Positions 1-10,965 of a DNA stretch of 64,000 bases are shown here, piece by piece. The stretch spans positions 372,001 to 436,000 of the forward strand of contig JAMXSV010000001.1 of assembly GCA_027559495.1 (NCBI GenBank). Reading direction: 5' to 3'. The translations under genes were made by a program, and so were the position numbers. The stretch's first letter is position 1. The number at the start of each line of letters is the position of its first letter. The notes beneath the pieces are model-generated. The model had not been told where the DNA came from. It saw only the letters and a list, made by a program, of their open reading frames with translations, and made no database searches. Source of the DNA: Aurifilum marmelostoma (lineage: Eukaryota > Ascomycota > Sordariomycetes > Diaporthales > Cryphonectriaceae).

Positions 1-89
1 TCCTGGCGTCTCGCAAAGCATCTGGAAGCTCCTTTTATCCCCTTCTATTTTCTTATATGACGGATCGGCTGACCTGACCTGCCCTCTAG

Positions 90-2014
90 GAGGAGAATGA
101 TGATTTCTGCTCGTTCTGCGGTGGGAACGGCAATCTCGTCTGCTGCGATGGCTGCACAAAGTCCTTCCACTACATGTGCCATTCGCCAATCGTCGACCCC
201 GACGAGGATGCGGCCTGGTTCTGCTGGGAGTGCATGGTGAAGCGTGACCCCAGCCTGGTGGGTGAACACAAGGGCCCTTTTGGCAGCCTTATGGCGAATC
301 TCGACAAGAAACACTCCAAGGCCTTCGTCCTGCCCAAGAAGGTCCGTGACCATTTTGAAGGCGTTCGCACCGGTCCTGATGGAGAGTACGAGGAGTTTAT
401 TCCTCCGAGCAAGATCAAGTAAGTTACCAAATACCGGCGCCGCTGTTTACGTCTGATCCCGCAGAAGCTGACGAGCGGTGTGTGTGAACAGGAAGAAGGA
501 GAAGGGCGAGGACAAGGACTTTGACTTCTACCAGATCGTGGACAAGAACGACAAGCCCATCCTGTGCCACTCCTGTCACAAACCCTCGGCTAGCGATCGT
601 GTCATCATTCCATGCAGCATCTGCTCATTGTGGTGGCATCCGGAATGCCTAGACCCGCCCAGGACTCTCCCCCCCACACCCGCACCTTCGTCTGCCCGTG
701 CCACGTCGAGGATCTGCTCAGCCAGGTCCCTTGCCAGCTCGGTCCGGCCCACAAGCACCGGAAGGTCAAGGGCGCCTCGGATATCACCTATGCATACCGG
801 CGCGGGAACGTTAACAACGGCGTCATCGAGATCGAGGACGATGACGAGGACGACGGCGGCAACGAGACAAATGGCACCTCGATGATAGTAAATACGGGCG
901 GCCTGCGGGATCCAGCAAGCTGGGGCAGAACCCACCGAGTGCGCTTCACCGGGGTTAGGGATGATTTCATCTCGAAGTAAGTCTACCCATCACCACGTCG
1001 CGGACGACACTGCGAAATGTTGTTACTGACAAGAGATACTATTGCTGCTGCAGGGTCAAGCGCGGCAAGAAGTCTCGCAAGCCTCAGCCTCAGCCTCCTC
1101 CACCGGGAGGCTTGCCAGATATAGACTACGAAGAGGACGCAGAAGACCGCTACAACGCCGCACTCACCATCATGGGCTTTGCCCGCAAGGCGCGTGAGGA
1201 TCGTGGCGGGCGCCCAGTCAACTTTTCTTCCGAATCCTTGGGAGTGGTCAAGGATCTAAAGACCCTGTGGATCTCGCCCCAAAACATCACCAGCGCCACG
1301 GCATCTGAGCTCACCGACATGGAAAGGAAACTGGTCCACATGGTTAGGAGGGTCAGAAAGGAACGCTCTAAGCGCAGCCGAGACCACCAGGGACGAAGCC
1401 GTCGTCGACCGGTCAGGGAACAGACGCCTGGCCCAGGCCGCGGTCGTCAGGGACCGAGAGCAGGTGCCATGGATGTCGATCCGCAAGAACAAGAGACGGT
1501 GGTGATCGACGATGAGCAGGCACCACAACCACAAGAGGCGGTGGTGATCGACGAGGAACAGAAGCAGCAACCACAAGAGGTGGTGGTCATCGAGGACCAG
1601 GAGCAGGAGGTTGGTGACAACGCGGAGTCTCCTATCGTGATTGACGATAATGACGACAGCGACTATGGCTCCGACTATGATGATCTTGACCTGGACATCG
1701 ACTACGGCACGGCAGGGTCTGCCGACGGGCTGGATGCAGCTACTGCTCCCGACGCAGCCAATGCAGCGCCCGCCAACGAGTCTACGGGCAACAACAACGA
1801 TGCTGCTGCTACTGTCGCTGCTGGTGAGCCTCCTCAGGCCACCTCCAGTCAGACGTTGCAATTCGAGTCCAAGTCCGGCCCAGCCGACCCAGATAAGGAG
1901 ACAGAGTCCGATGCAGAGGCCATCGTGACAACCATCGTCGAAGCCATGGTCGACCAGGCAGTCGGCGCAGCTCTCACTCCAATATCGGACACAGCCAAAG
2001 ACAGCCAGCAGTGA
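90..2014 (+). CDS. RCO1: RCO1-like double-PHD subunit of Rpd3S-type deacetylase (5' partial, frame break)
   Basis: Exons 90-418, 492-976 and 1054-2014; the first is entered through an acceptor (ctctag at 84-89), so the N-terminus lies outside the window. The first PHD finger is visible (CSFC, CCDGC, FHYMCHSP, FCWEC), followed by the linker typical of Rco1/Cph1 proteins (GPFGSLMANLDKK). A second, atypical PHD follows (CHSCHK, PCSICSLWWHPECLDPP, then CPCHVEDLL). In the family the protein joins Rpd3/Sin3/Eaf3 and helps recruit histone deacetylase to transcribed chromatin. The reading frame changes at the C7 run 669-675: the upstream half of PHD2 and its last Cys/His pair are in different frames, and one added C restores them. 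The tail is very acidic and holds repeated VVID-type motifs. Note that Neurospora rco-1 is an unrelated Tup1 homologue. Family assignment is fairly sure; the start is missing. Confidence 0.78.
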
Positions 2015-3679
2015 CGTCTCTGCGTAAAGTTTCAAGCGTGAACGATAGCACGCTCAACAGCATTGAGATTCCTGGGACTACGGGTGGCTTATTGGCCACC
2101 GAAATTTCCAAGTTTGACAATGTCTCTGAACCCAACACGTCCTTCTTTTTTCGCACGGGGTGGTCGTCATGCAGGTGGTACTTCGGAAGCAACCGTTGAT
2201 TATCACATTGAGCCATTGCTGTGGTCACACAGCTCGATCAAGACCACCGTCGGGCCGCCCGGCTCAAGATCAGCCAACGTCCACCTGGCAGGCTAGAGAG
2301 GGCTTTCCTGCATACCAATCTGGCCCTCTGAGACTCGTGTCTTTTTTTTTTCTTTTCCAGCTGCAATCAAGACCGACCATTGTTTGTTGTTCAGATGCCA
2401 TGCAGCATTCTCTTTCTCCTTCATCGCACGGAGCGTTCACTCGTACATTCCTCTGCCCAAGACCTAGCAGAATTATTCGCGGCTTGCCACACTTGTCCAG
2501 GGGAAACTGAGAAGCAGCCCGCTCATCCATAAAGTATACTCTGAAGATCACGACGTTCTCGAGTGGGTAGCTTGTATGCCTGGGGGAGTTCTCTCTCTCT
2601 CTTTCATTGCAGCCCTGCACCCATTTTTATTTCCTTTCCTTTACCTCTTTACTATTCTCTTCCAGCCCTTATTCCCCAGCATTCAGAGATATCGTGCAGC
2701 AGGTTCAAAGTGCTACCAACAGGGTCACACCATCGGCATCGGAGTTTAGGCTTTTGTTAATTTGATGAGAGGGGGATGGAAAAGAGCCGCCGGCCCCATT
2801 AGTTGGGCATCTTGAAAGGTCAGGGCGGGATGTGCCAGGCTGAAAGAGAGCGAGAGCGAGAGCGAGAGACAGGGACGGAGGAGAGAGGCAGGTTACCACA
2901 GTAGTCCTTCCGGTGTGTGAATGTGGTAGTAGTATGAAAGACCTTGATGAGATACATCAATGGAATGGATGACCTCGTTCATATTGTGCAACTCTCCTGA
3001 CCAGACTCTTCTGACCAGCTTCAAAGTGTTCTGAATGAGCTGGACAGGATCCAACCCCCCCCCCAAACCCAACCCAACCAACCCAAAAGACTGGATAAGT
3101 GTTGGTGGTGTATCTGTTAATCTATTGCCTTGTTCCCTCTCATGCCTCTTTCTCCCCCATCTAGATTGTATATCATGTGCACGATTGATCACTCGTGCAC
3201 CAGAATCTGTACAATACAATATCAGGGGATGATCTTCAATTAATTTTTTTTTTTAATTATTCTTGTTTGTGAGCAGTGCTCTATTACATATTGGCATCTT
3301 CTCATTCCCGGGCTGTAGGCTTTTACAATGGTGGTCATCACTGCCTCCATCCAAGGCCATCTAGATAATTATCCACTGGCTTGTAACTTTTTACACCAAC
3401 ATTTCACCTCCAAAGATTGTTGAGGACGAGAAAGAAGGAATTTGGGGGGCGGGGGAGGAGGGGGCTGGGATTGGGTATATATACTACTATATCTATGGTT
3501 TTCATCTATAGCAAATGTCACCTCCCGAAAAGAAACAGAACACCTTTCCTATATGCTTATAACGTCCTCCCCTCCGCCCCCCCCCCCCCAACCAACACCT
3601 TTTCCCCTTTCACCCAATGCGTTGATTGGATATTGGATTTCAGGCTTCTCAGCCCTCATGTAGCAGATACCGCACCTAT
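2015..3679. other. Convergent intergenic region RCO1-like / VPS18
   Basis: This stretch lies between two stop codons and should hold both 3' UTRs. It contains poly-T (2341-2350), GAGAGC-type purine runs (2848-2870), C8-C10 tracts (3054-3063, 3580-3589) and no convincing ORF. Confidence 0.6.
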
Positions 3680-6600
3680 TTATATTGCCCAGTCGCTCAG
3701 ACGATCATCTTCTTTGATGAATGGCTCATCAATTCTCTTGATGGCGTAATCACTGCAAAGGATGCTATTACCCAAAAGTGATGGTCAGCACATCATATCA
3801 AAAACACCAGTAAGAGAGCCCATAAGAGAAGGGTTGGAAAGGAAGAAGGAAGAAAAGAAGAAAGCGAAAAAAAGGAGGGGGGGGGCGGTGCAACCCACCA
3901 GGCACTGGCAATCAACCCGTCCAACTCCCTGACGACTGCCTCCCTTTTCTCCCCCTGCACAAGGCCGCGAGTAATCATGATCTGCAGCTCCCGGATCCTC
4001 TTTCCCTTCCCCACCCCTGCCTGCTTGAGAACCTCTTTCCCGAGGCAGTCAGAGTGGAAAGCATGCTGGCACGGGAACACAAAGAATTGCCTGCTCAGCA
4101 GCGGCAGCCCACAGACATAACACTTTTCCCCGGGCTCTACAATTGCATACCGGTGGTCCAGCCCTGCAATATCGAGCTTGATGTTGGCGGCGGTCTGGGA
4201 GGATTCGTCCATTTCCTTCTTCAGAGAGTCGATGTTCCGGGAGTAGTCCTCGAGCGCGGTGCAGATCTCTTCCTTGAAGTCGTCGATTACCACAAAATCC
4301 GGAAAGAAGGGGATCAGATCTTCTATCCGCAGGAGATCGCTGCACTTTTTCAGAAAGTCGATGGCGGTCTTGATGCCGTTCGACTGGCTGATGACCTTCC
4401 TCGCGACCGCGAGCCACAGTCTCTTGCGAAGCTGGGGGTTGTCCATCGGCCTGTCTGCTATCAGAGATGCGAGGTCGATCTCCTCATGCGACAGCGCGAG
4501 GTCCACCGCCTGGAGGTACTGCCCCATGTTGGTGTAGATGTGTACACACGACAGCACGCGCTTGTGCTGGATGCACAGCCTGAGCGCAAAGTCACGGTCG
4601 AAGTTCGGCTCGTCACCCTGCGATTCAAGGTATGCCAACAGAGCCGATTCGTCACGCGACGGGTGGCTCGCGTACATGGACACGAGGGTGTTGTGGACCG
4701 CTGCATCGGTGGAGTTGAGCTGGTTGACCACGTACAAGAGATAGCGGACGGCCTGGTTATGCGCGAGCGGGCCCTTGTAGATGCGGTCGTACTCAAGGAG
4801 GGCGGGGATCAGATTCCGCGGATCAAGGTTCGACTGCCGCATGAGAATCTCGACGAGATCCGTCGCAGCGTTCGTCATCAGCACACTGCTGAACCTGTAG
4901 AAGACGGCCGGGTCCGTCTGCTTCTTGAGCACATTCAGCGTCTCGGGCCACCTCTCGCGCTGCACCCAATATGAGAGAACGTAGTCGTAGTCGTCTACTG
5001 CGTTCGCAAAGAATAGGAGCTCATCCTCGCGTCCGTGGCTGCTGATGATGTCGTAGACCGTCTTCTTGTCCAGGTCTGCCTTGTGCCTGGAGACAAAATC
5101 CTGGAACTCGCCCCGGACGGCAGAGAGCTGTTCTTCCGTCTGCATGGGGCTCAGGTTCTCTTCCGTCAGCTCCGCCTTGGTCACGATGGTGTCATCCAGG
5201 GCATTCAGCTTCGCCATAAAGATCTCGACCAGCCAGGTGGCAATCATGACGCGCTGCATGACCGCCGTCTTCTTGAATGTGCCCATCTTGGTGAGCAGGT
5301 ACTTCCTCAGTGCCTCATGCTGCCCGTTATCCAGGAATGTCAGGGCGACCTCCTCAAAGGGCTTGCTGCTCTTGCCGTACACGCCTGCGGCATCGGCATA
5401 CAGCCCCCTGCTGATGAGGTAGTCACCGCTCGCCTTGGCCACCGTGTCCTTCTGAGCCGGCGTGTGTGCATACTGCAGCGCCGCATCGAACTGTTGCTGC
5501 TCGAGCATAATCTTCCAGATATCCCGGTCCTCGTCCCTTACTACAATCTCGAAGATCTCCTGTGCCGTGAAGAGCCAGAACGTGTTCTTCTGCAGGTCGA
5601 CACACAGCCCGACCGCCCGCTGTCCCTGGTCGAGGATCAGCTGATCGTACACCTGCGCGCCTGTGAGCCTGTTGGCGGCCACGACGCGCCCGCCGAGCAG
5701 AGCGATGACGTGCCACTGCGTCAGAGCTATGGCCTCGATGTTGTCTACTGTAGACCGCCTCCTGGTGGCCGGGTCCGTCGAGGCACCGAGCTGCGCCCTC
5801 GACAGCAGCTTAGACTCACCAAATACCTTGGCGCCGAGGTCCGCGCCCTGCTGCGGGCTGAGCAGGAGTTTCCCACAGAACACGCCTTGGGAGTTCAGCC
5901 ACGCGAAGGTCCGGTCGGGCGCCGCAGCAACAGCAGCCTCATACGCTGGCCCGGTCTCCCCGGCCGGGTCAGGCGAGACGACCAGCCCTGACCCCGTCGC
6001 GCCCGCCGTCCGCGACAGCTCGTGAGCGACAGGCTGCTCCGCCTCGAATAGACGCGTGTAGATAGACCCGGAGCCCTCTCCGCGGCCGACCTTGCCGGTC
6101 AGGTGGTACAGCCGCGTCTGCGTCGCGACCATGACCCTCCGGATCTCGGCACGACCAGGCAGGACATCCACCCAGAGGCCAGTGACTGGGCCGTCGGGGA
6201 TTTTCTGCAGGACCTTGAGAAATTTCTCTTCTTTCCGGTAGAACTCGGTGGCCGTCTCGATATAGGCCTCGTAGACGTTGCCGTCGCTGGCGCCCAGCAG
6301 GATCTCACGCGTCGAGGCTGTGGGGAGGGCGGGATTCCAGGCTACGCACTCGAGCGAGACACCACGGAGGCGGGCGAGGGGCCGTGGGGTGCGGGATTGC
6401 GAGTGGAGGTAGTAGTTCTCGCCGAGGGAGGTGCAGATGATGAGGTGTGAGGCGGTGGGATCGAGGAACATGCGGCGGATGACGCCCGCCTCGGAAGGTC
6501 TCTTTGGGAGGTCGATATCTGTGCAAGATCAGGATCCCATCGTCAGCGCTCTCAGCGCCTCAACATCATCATCTTCATCATCAAAAACAAGAGACCAAGC

Positions 6601-6839
6601 ATGGCACTGAACATACCATCGATATCCTCCGGCCTCTCCAGGTCGATCCTCAATATCCTCCCCGTCGACAAGCCCAATATCAAGACATTGTTGGCGACCT
6701 GCGCTGCCACAAAGTCCGCCGAGATCGAGAAGGCCAGCTGCACGGGCTCGACGTTGAAGATGGGCAGCTGGCCCAGCGCGTTGCTCTCAGCCGGTTCGGC
6801 AGCGGCGAATCCGCCGCCGTTGGACATCGGTAGAGCCAT
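3680..6839 (-). CDS. VPS18: Vps18/Pep3, HOPS and CORVET tethering subunit with RING-H2 domain
   Basis: Exons on the minus strand are 6839-6617, 6518-3899 and 3764-3680, giving 975 residues. The start is MALPMSNGG at 6839; the open frame runs to 6854 only through a GTG. The N-terminal half is the Pep3/Vps18 beta-propeller region (RRMFLDPTASHLI, GENYYLHSQ), followed by clathrin-heavy-chain-like helical repeats. A RING-H2 begins at about residue 872 (CYVCGLPLL, then FPCQHAFHSDCL). The last Cys pair of the RING, in CILCSDYAIKRIDEPF, sits in the third exon, behind a 134-nt intron (3765-3898). Without that exon the ORF reads into a spurious hydrophobic tail. The protein is a core subunit of the vacuolar and endosomal tethers that promote SNARE-mediated fusion. 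Same strand as CLA4 but separated by 1.1 kb. Confidence 0.95.
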
Positions 6840-7988
6840 CTTCTTGTAGAGCACGTCATGAGCAGTGAGACCTCATAGTCGCGAAACCCGTGGGTGGTGG
6901 CGCCGGGGCTAGCGGCGGCGGCGGCGTCGTCGTCGTCGTCGTCTGTGGAAGGGAGAAGGTAGGCGAGTGAGTCGGCGTGAGCAGAATACTTCTTCAAGTA
7001 TATGAGGATGAGCTCCGATAGTGGTGGTGGCCCTGCTGTTGTTGCTGTCGTCAATCCCATGCTACTTACCAGCCGATAGGCGGGCCAGTTGCCTGCCGGT
7101 GTGGGTCTGGGGCGGGGGGTGTTGTTCCTCCCGGGGGACGACGTCAGTGGTCTTTAGCCCCTGTGGCCTCTGTGGTACCAGAAGCTCAGCGGGTTTGCTT
7201 CTGTAGGCTAACGCTACGGTACACAATCAGCATGTACCTCCTAGCCTGCTATGCCTACTATAGCTGGCCCTGGGGCATAGCATATACATGGTGGGATTGA
7301 GACTGACATGGCCGGTATCAAGAGGGCCAAGAGTTATTCAGAACAATTACCGTACTCATGTTCCCGACTCGATGCCTATGGAGTCCTAATAGTCTATGTC
7401 CCATACACCCGTTCTTTCTTTGTGCGTCAATTCTTCTTTCCTACTGTGCCCCCCCCCGGCCCCCCCCCCTCGGGCTTACTGTCCTCCATATCTTTTATCA
7501 TCTTCTTCTCTCTCTCTCTCTTCCCCTAGGCGATGTGATAAGTGACTTGTATATACAAGATGCCTTGCTCATTCCTTTTGTCATGACCCGTCTGATGTTC
7601 TCCTTGTCAGGAGACGGAGAATCTTGACGCCCATGAGCCCTTGTGCTCAGCGCAGCGTCTGTATAGCCTGTTTCCTCCGAGAGGGAACAAACAGCGCCCC
7701 AGAAGCCCGCCAACGCAAGTCGGTCGATTATATCCCTCACGGGGGACTTCACCATGCTGAGCGGGCTGTTTCAGGCGTCCAAAGCGATACTGGAGCCATG
7801 CCCCGCCCCGTCAGGCGTGTCAAGTAAGAGCTTTGTCTCCTAGTGTCTGTAGGCATGCCTCAGCGGCCTCGTCGTGCCTGGAAACCCGAATGTAGCCACG
7901 ACATCCCAGATACTGGGTTTCGCATCCCCTCGAGACCTCGTCCCGCCTCAGGGACAAGGTCCTCCCCACCCTAGAACCCAAGGGAGAG
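6840..7988. other. VPS18 leader / CLA4 3' flank
   Basis: Contains the presumed VPS18 5' leader, with a minus-strand ATG at 7060 opening a 126-codon frame that runs past the VPS18 start to 6680. The rest has C-runs (7448-7469) and no convincing gene. Confidence 0.55.
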
Positions 7989-10965
7989 TTACTTGGAGTG
8001 CTTCTTGAAGGCCAACAGCTCGGCCAGACTGGGGACCGGGCATCCGTGTTTCAGGAAGTCATGCTCCAGCAATTCCCGGGCCGACGCTCGGGACTTGACG
8101 TCCACACAGAGACACACCGACAGGAAGGCCTTCAACTCCTTGCTCAACTTCTCGGGCTTCTTGAGCCGCGGGGTTCCGTTCGTCGCGATGAGATACAGCG
8201 CCTTCAGGGGCTCCTCGTTCAGGTATGGCGGCTCCGACTCGATCATCTCGATCGCCATGATACCAAGCGACCAGATGTCCACCTTAGGGCCATACTCCTT
8301 CTGCTTGACCACCTCGGGAGCCATCCAGTAGGGCGTACCGACCATGGTAGCACGCTTCGACTTGCTCTCGGTAAGCTTAGCGCAGAAACCAAAATCGGCT
8401 AGTAAAAGAAGAAAGCACGTATGTTAGCAGTCATCCATAGAGGACACGAGAGAATTGTGTGTGTGTGTGTTTATGTCTTGTTTTGGGGGAAAAGAGAGGG
8501 ATGGGGGGGGGGGGTTGAGGAAAGGACGGAGACGTACTAATCTTGACGTGGCCTTGAGCATCCAAGAGCACGTTGTCACTCTTGATGTCACGGTGAATAA
8601 TGTTCTGAGCGTGGAGGTGCTCCAGGCCCTTGCAGGTCTATAGAGGCGAATTAGCTGTGCCCGGGTTGCTCTTCTTCTGCACCGAGGATGACTCACCTCG
8701 AGAGAAATAGTCGAGATCTGCTCCTCCGTGATGACGGGGTTGTTGTCGATGACATCCGTCAGTGCTCCGCCCTCCATGTACTCCATGACCACCCACAGCT
8801 CCTGGTCGCCGTTGCGCAGGAACGCATCGAGGAAGTTGACAATGTTCTCGTGCGTGCTGTCCTTCATGACCATGATCTCGTTCACGATGAGTTCCTTTCT
8901 CGGCTGGTGTGCGAGATCCATCTGCTTGATGGCCACGGAGCTGGTTATGCCCTTCACGTTGGGCAGCCTCGAGGGGTCTCTGACCTTAGCAACGTAGACG
9001 GAGCCCGAGGCGCCCTGGCCGATCTTCTTCTGCTTCGCGTAGATGGCAGTGGGGTCATCCTTGGAGACGATCTCTCGGAGCTTCTTCATCACGTCGGCCT
9101 CGGACATGGTCGACATGCGCACCTCCTGCTTCTTCTCCTGAGCCGGAGGCTTCGCCGTGAGCGCGGCCTCGGCGGCCTTGACGGCGTCGGTCTGCGCATT
9201 GTTCTTGTTCCCGACGTTCAGTGGCTTAACAGCAGGCGCGGGAAGGCGTGATGGCTGTTGGGCGGCCTGCGCGCCATTTGTCCTCTGCTGGGACGAGGCA
9301 CCGATGCCGTTGGGATAACGGTTGGCTGGGGACTGAGGGGTCTGGTCCTGGCGCGCTCTCTGCTGGTCGCGCACAGAGCTTGAGCTCTGCTGGGTCTGTA
9401 TCGGGGGCCGCTGCGCGCTCGAGGACGGTGGAGCGGGGGCTGGCCTCTGGGCACGCAGGTCTGCGGGGTTGGTGGTGGATTTCTTTGGTGCTGATGGCGC
9501 CGGCCGCACGGGGTTGTAGCGATCCGCCTGCTGCGAGCTGGATCCGCCGTACCCGCCCAGCTCCTGCTGCGCGATCGGGACCTTCTTCTGGGGAATGGAG
9601 GCATTGTAGGCCTCCATGTCCAACCGGTTCTGTTCCTCTTCTCGCCGTCGAGCCTCTTCCTGCTGCTGCCGGTACCTGTCCTCCGCGCCATAGCTGGACG
9701 GGGTGCTCTGCATAGGCGGTCGCTGGTCCGGAGGTGGAGGTCTCATCGGGGCTTGGCTTGGGCTCATGCTGCTCTGAGACGGGGTAGACGTGTAAGCAGG
9801 GCGCTGCTGCGGCGGCTGTGGCGCCTGGCGGGGAGGGGCGATGGACGAGCCTGCGTAGCCCAGCTGCTTGTTCTGCATACTGCTCGGGGGAGGCGTTGGC
9901 GTGAGGCTGGGGTACTGGGCAGGGTTCTCTGCGCGCTTGGTGAGGTCCGAGTAGAAGTCAAGCACCTCGAAGACTGCCTGCGGGTTCCGCTCGTAGTCCT
10001 CCTTGGTGATGGCTGACGAGTTGAGCAGCTTGGACCACTCTGGCGGCAGGCCGACAAACTCGCCCGTCTGAGGGTCGAAGCCAACGTGGACGGCATGGGA
10101 GAAGTTGGTCGGGTTGCTGACACCACCCATGCCGGGGCACCGAGCGTAGATGAAATCTATCCACTCGTACAGATCGTCGTCGCTCTTGACGCGGATCTGC
10201 AGGGACTTGGTGGTCCCGTCATCGTCTCCTGGGCTCGTCGACGTTCCATTAGAGTGTCGCTTGACCTCGAATATCGTCCCCGCCGCCTCGACCCGCCCAA
10301 CGTTGATGACGTCCTTCAGAAACAGAGTGTACGAGACCTTGCCGCCCTCTTGCTTGTGGAAGTCCAGCGCCTCCTTGCGCAGGACCAGAAACTTCTGCTT
10401 CCACGGCTGGATGAAGTTCTTGCTCTCCTTGACCTGCGCCCAGCCCTCCTTGATGACCGCGACGCCGCCCATGCCGTCATTTCGGTTAGGATTGTTCACA
10501 GGCAGGGCTATCGTCGAGCCACTGTACTGTGTCGGAGTGCGGGAGATGGGGTTGAGAGACAACTGGCCCATGCTGTTAGGCAGGGTTGGAGTCTGGGGAG
10601 TGTAGTTGAGGCGGGCTTGGGCATTGACGGGCGGCCGAGGTGCAGGGCCTGGGTTCATGAATTGACCCGAGGTGTACATACTATCATTTGCAACACTGGT
10701 CAGCGGATCTGTCTGTTTTGTTTGTGCGGTGGGGGGGAGGGGGAGGGTGTGATGCTCAGGGGGCGAGCGGAGATATTCTTCAAGAGGCAAAAAAAAAAAA
10801 AAGGGGGGGTGGTGTTCAGAACGCAGGCACTGCCTCTAAGCCGAGCGGCGTAGTGTAGATGAGTTGTCAAGCGCAGGGGAAGCCATGGCCGCTCGTGATA
10901 CAGACATGAACAGCGAATCAACAGCAGTAGGCGGATAGGGTAGACACGTACTTGGGAGCCGCCAT
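7989..10965 (-). CDS. CLA4: Cla4-type p21-activated kinase (PH, CRIB and kinase domains)
   Basis: Four exons, 10965-10952, 10695-8697, 8637-8538 and 8398-7989, give 840 residues. A 14-nt first exon (ATG GCG GCT CCC AA) joins across a 256-nt intron to give MAAPNVANDSMYTSGQF. A PH domain lies near residues 80-195 (VIKEGWAQVKESKNFIQPWK), directly followed by a CRIB/PBD motif (ISNP-like SNPTNFSHAVHVGFDP) near 195-230. A long Pro/Gln-rich linker leads to the kinase domain from about residue 556: glycine loop IGQGASGSVYVAK, VAIKQM lysine, HRDIKSDN catalytic loop, DFGFCAK and APE. The PH-plus-CRIB order distinguishes Cla4 from Ste20. In fungi this Cdc42/Rac effector controls polarity, septins and, in pathogens, infection structures. 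Both kinase introns fall in exact phase and restore the conserved motifs. Confidence 0.95.

Noticed and set aside
5035..5991. 318-codon plus-strand frame opposite VPS18
   Set aside because: Antisense shadow of the helical-repeat region.
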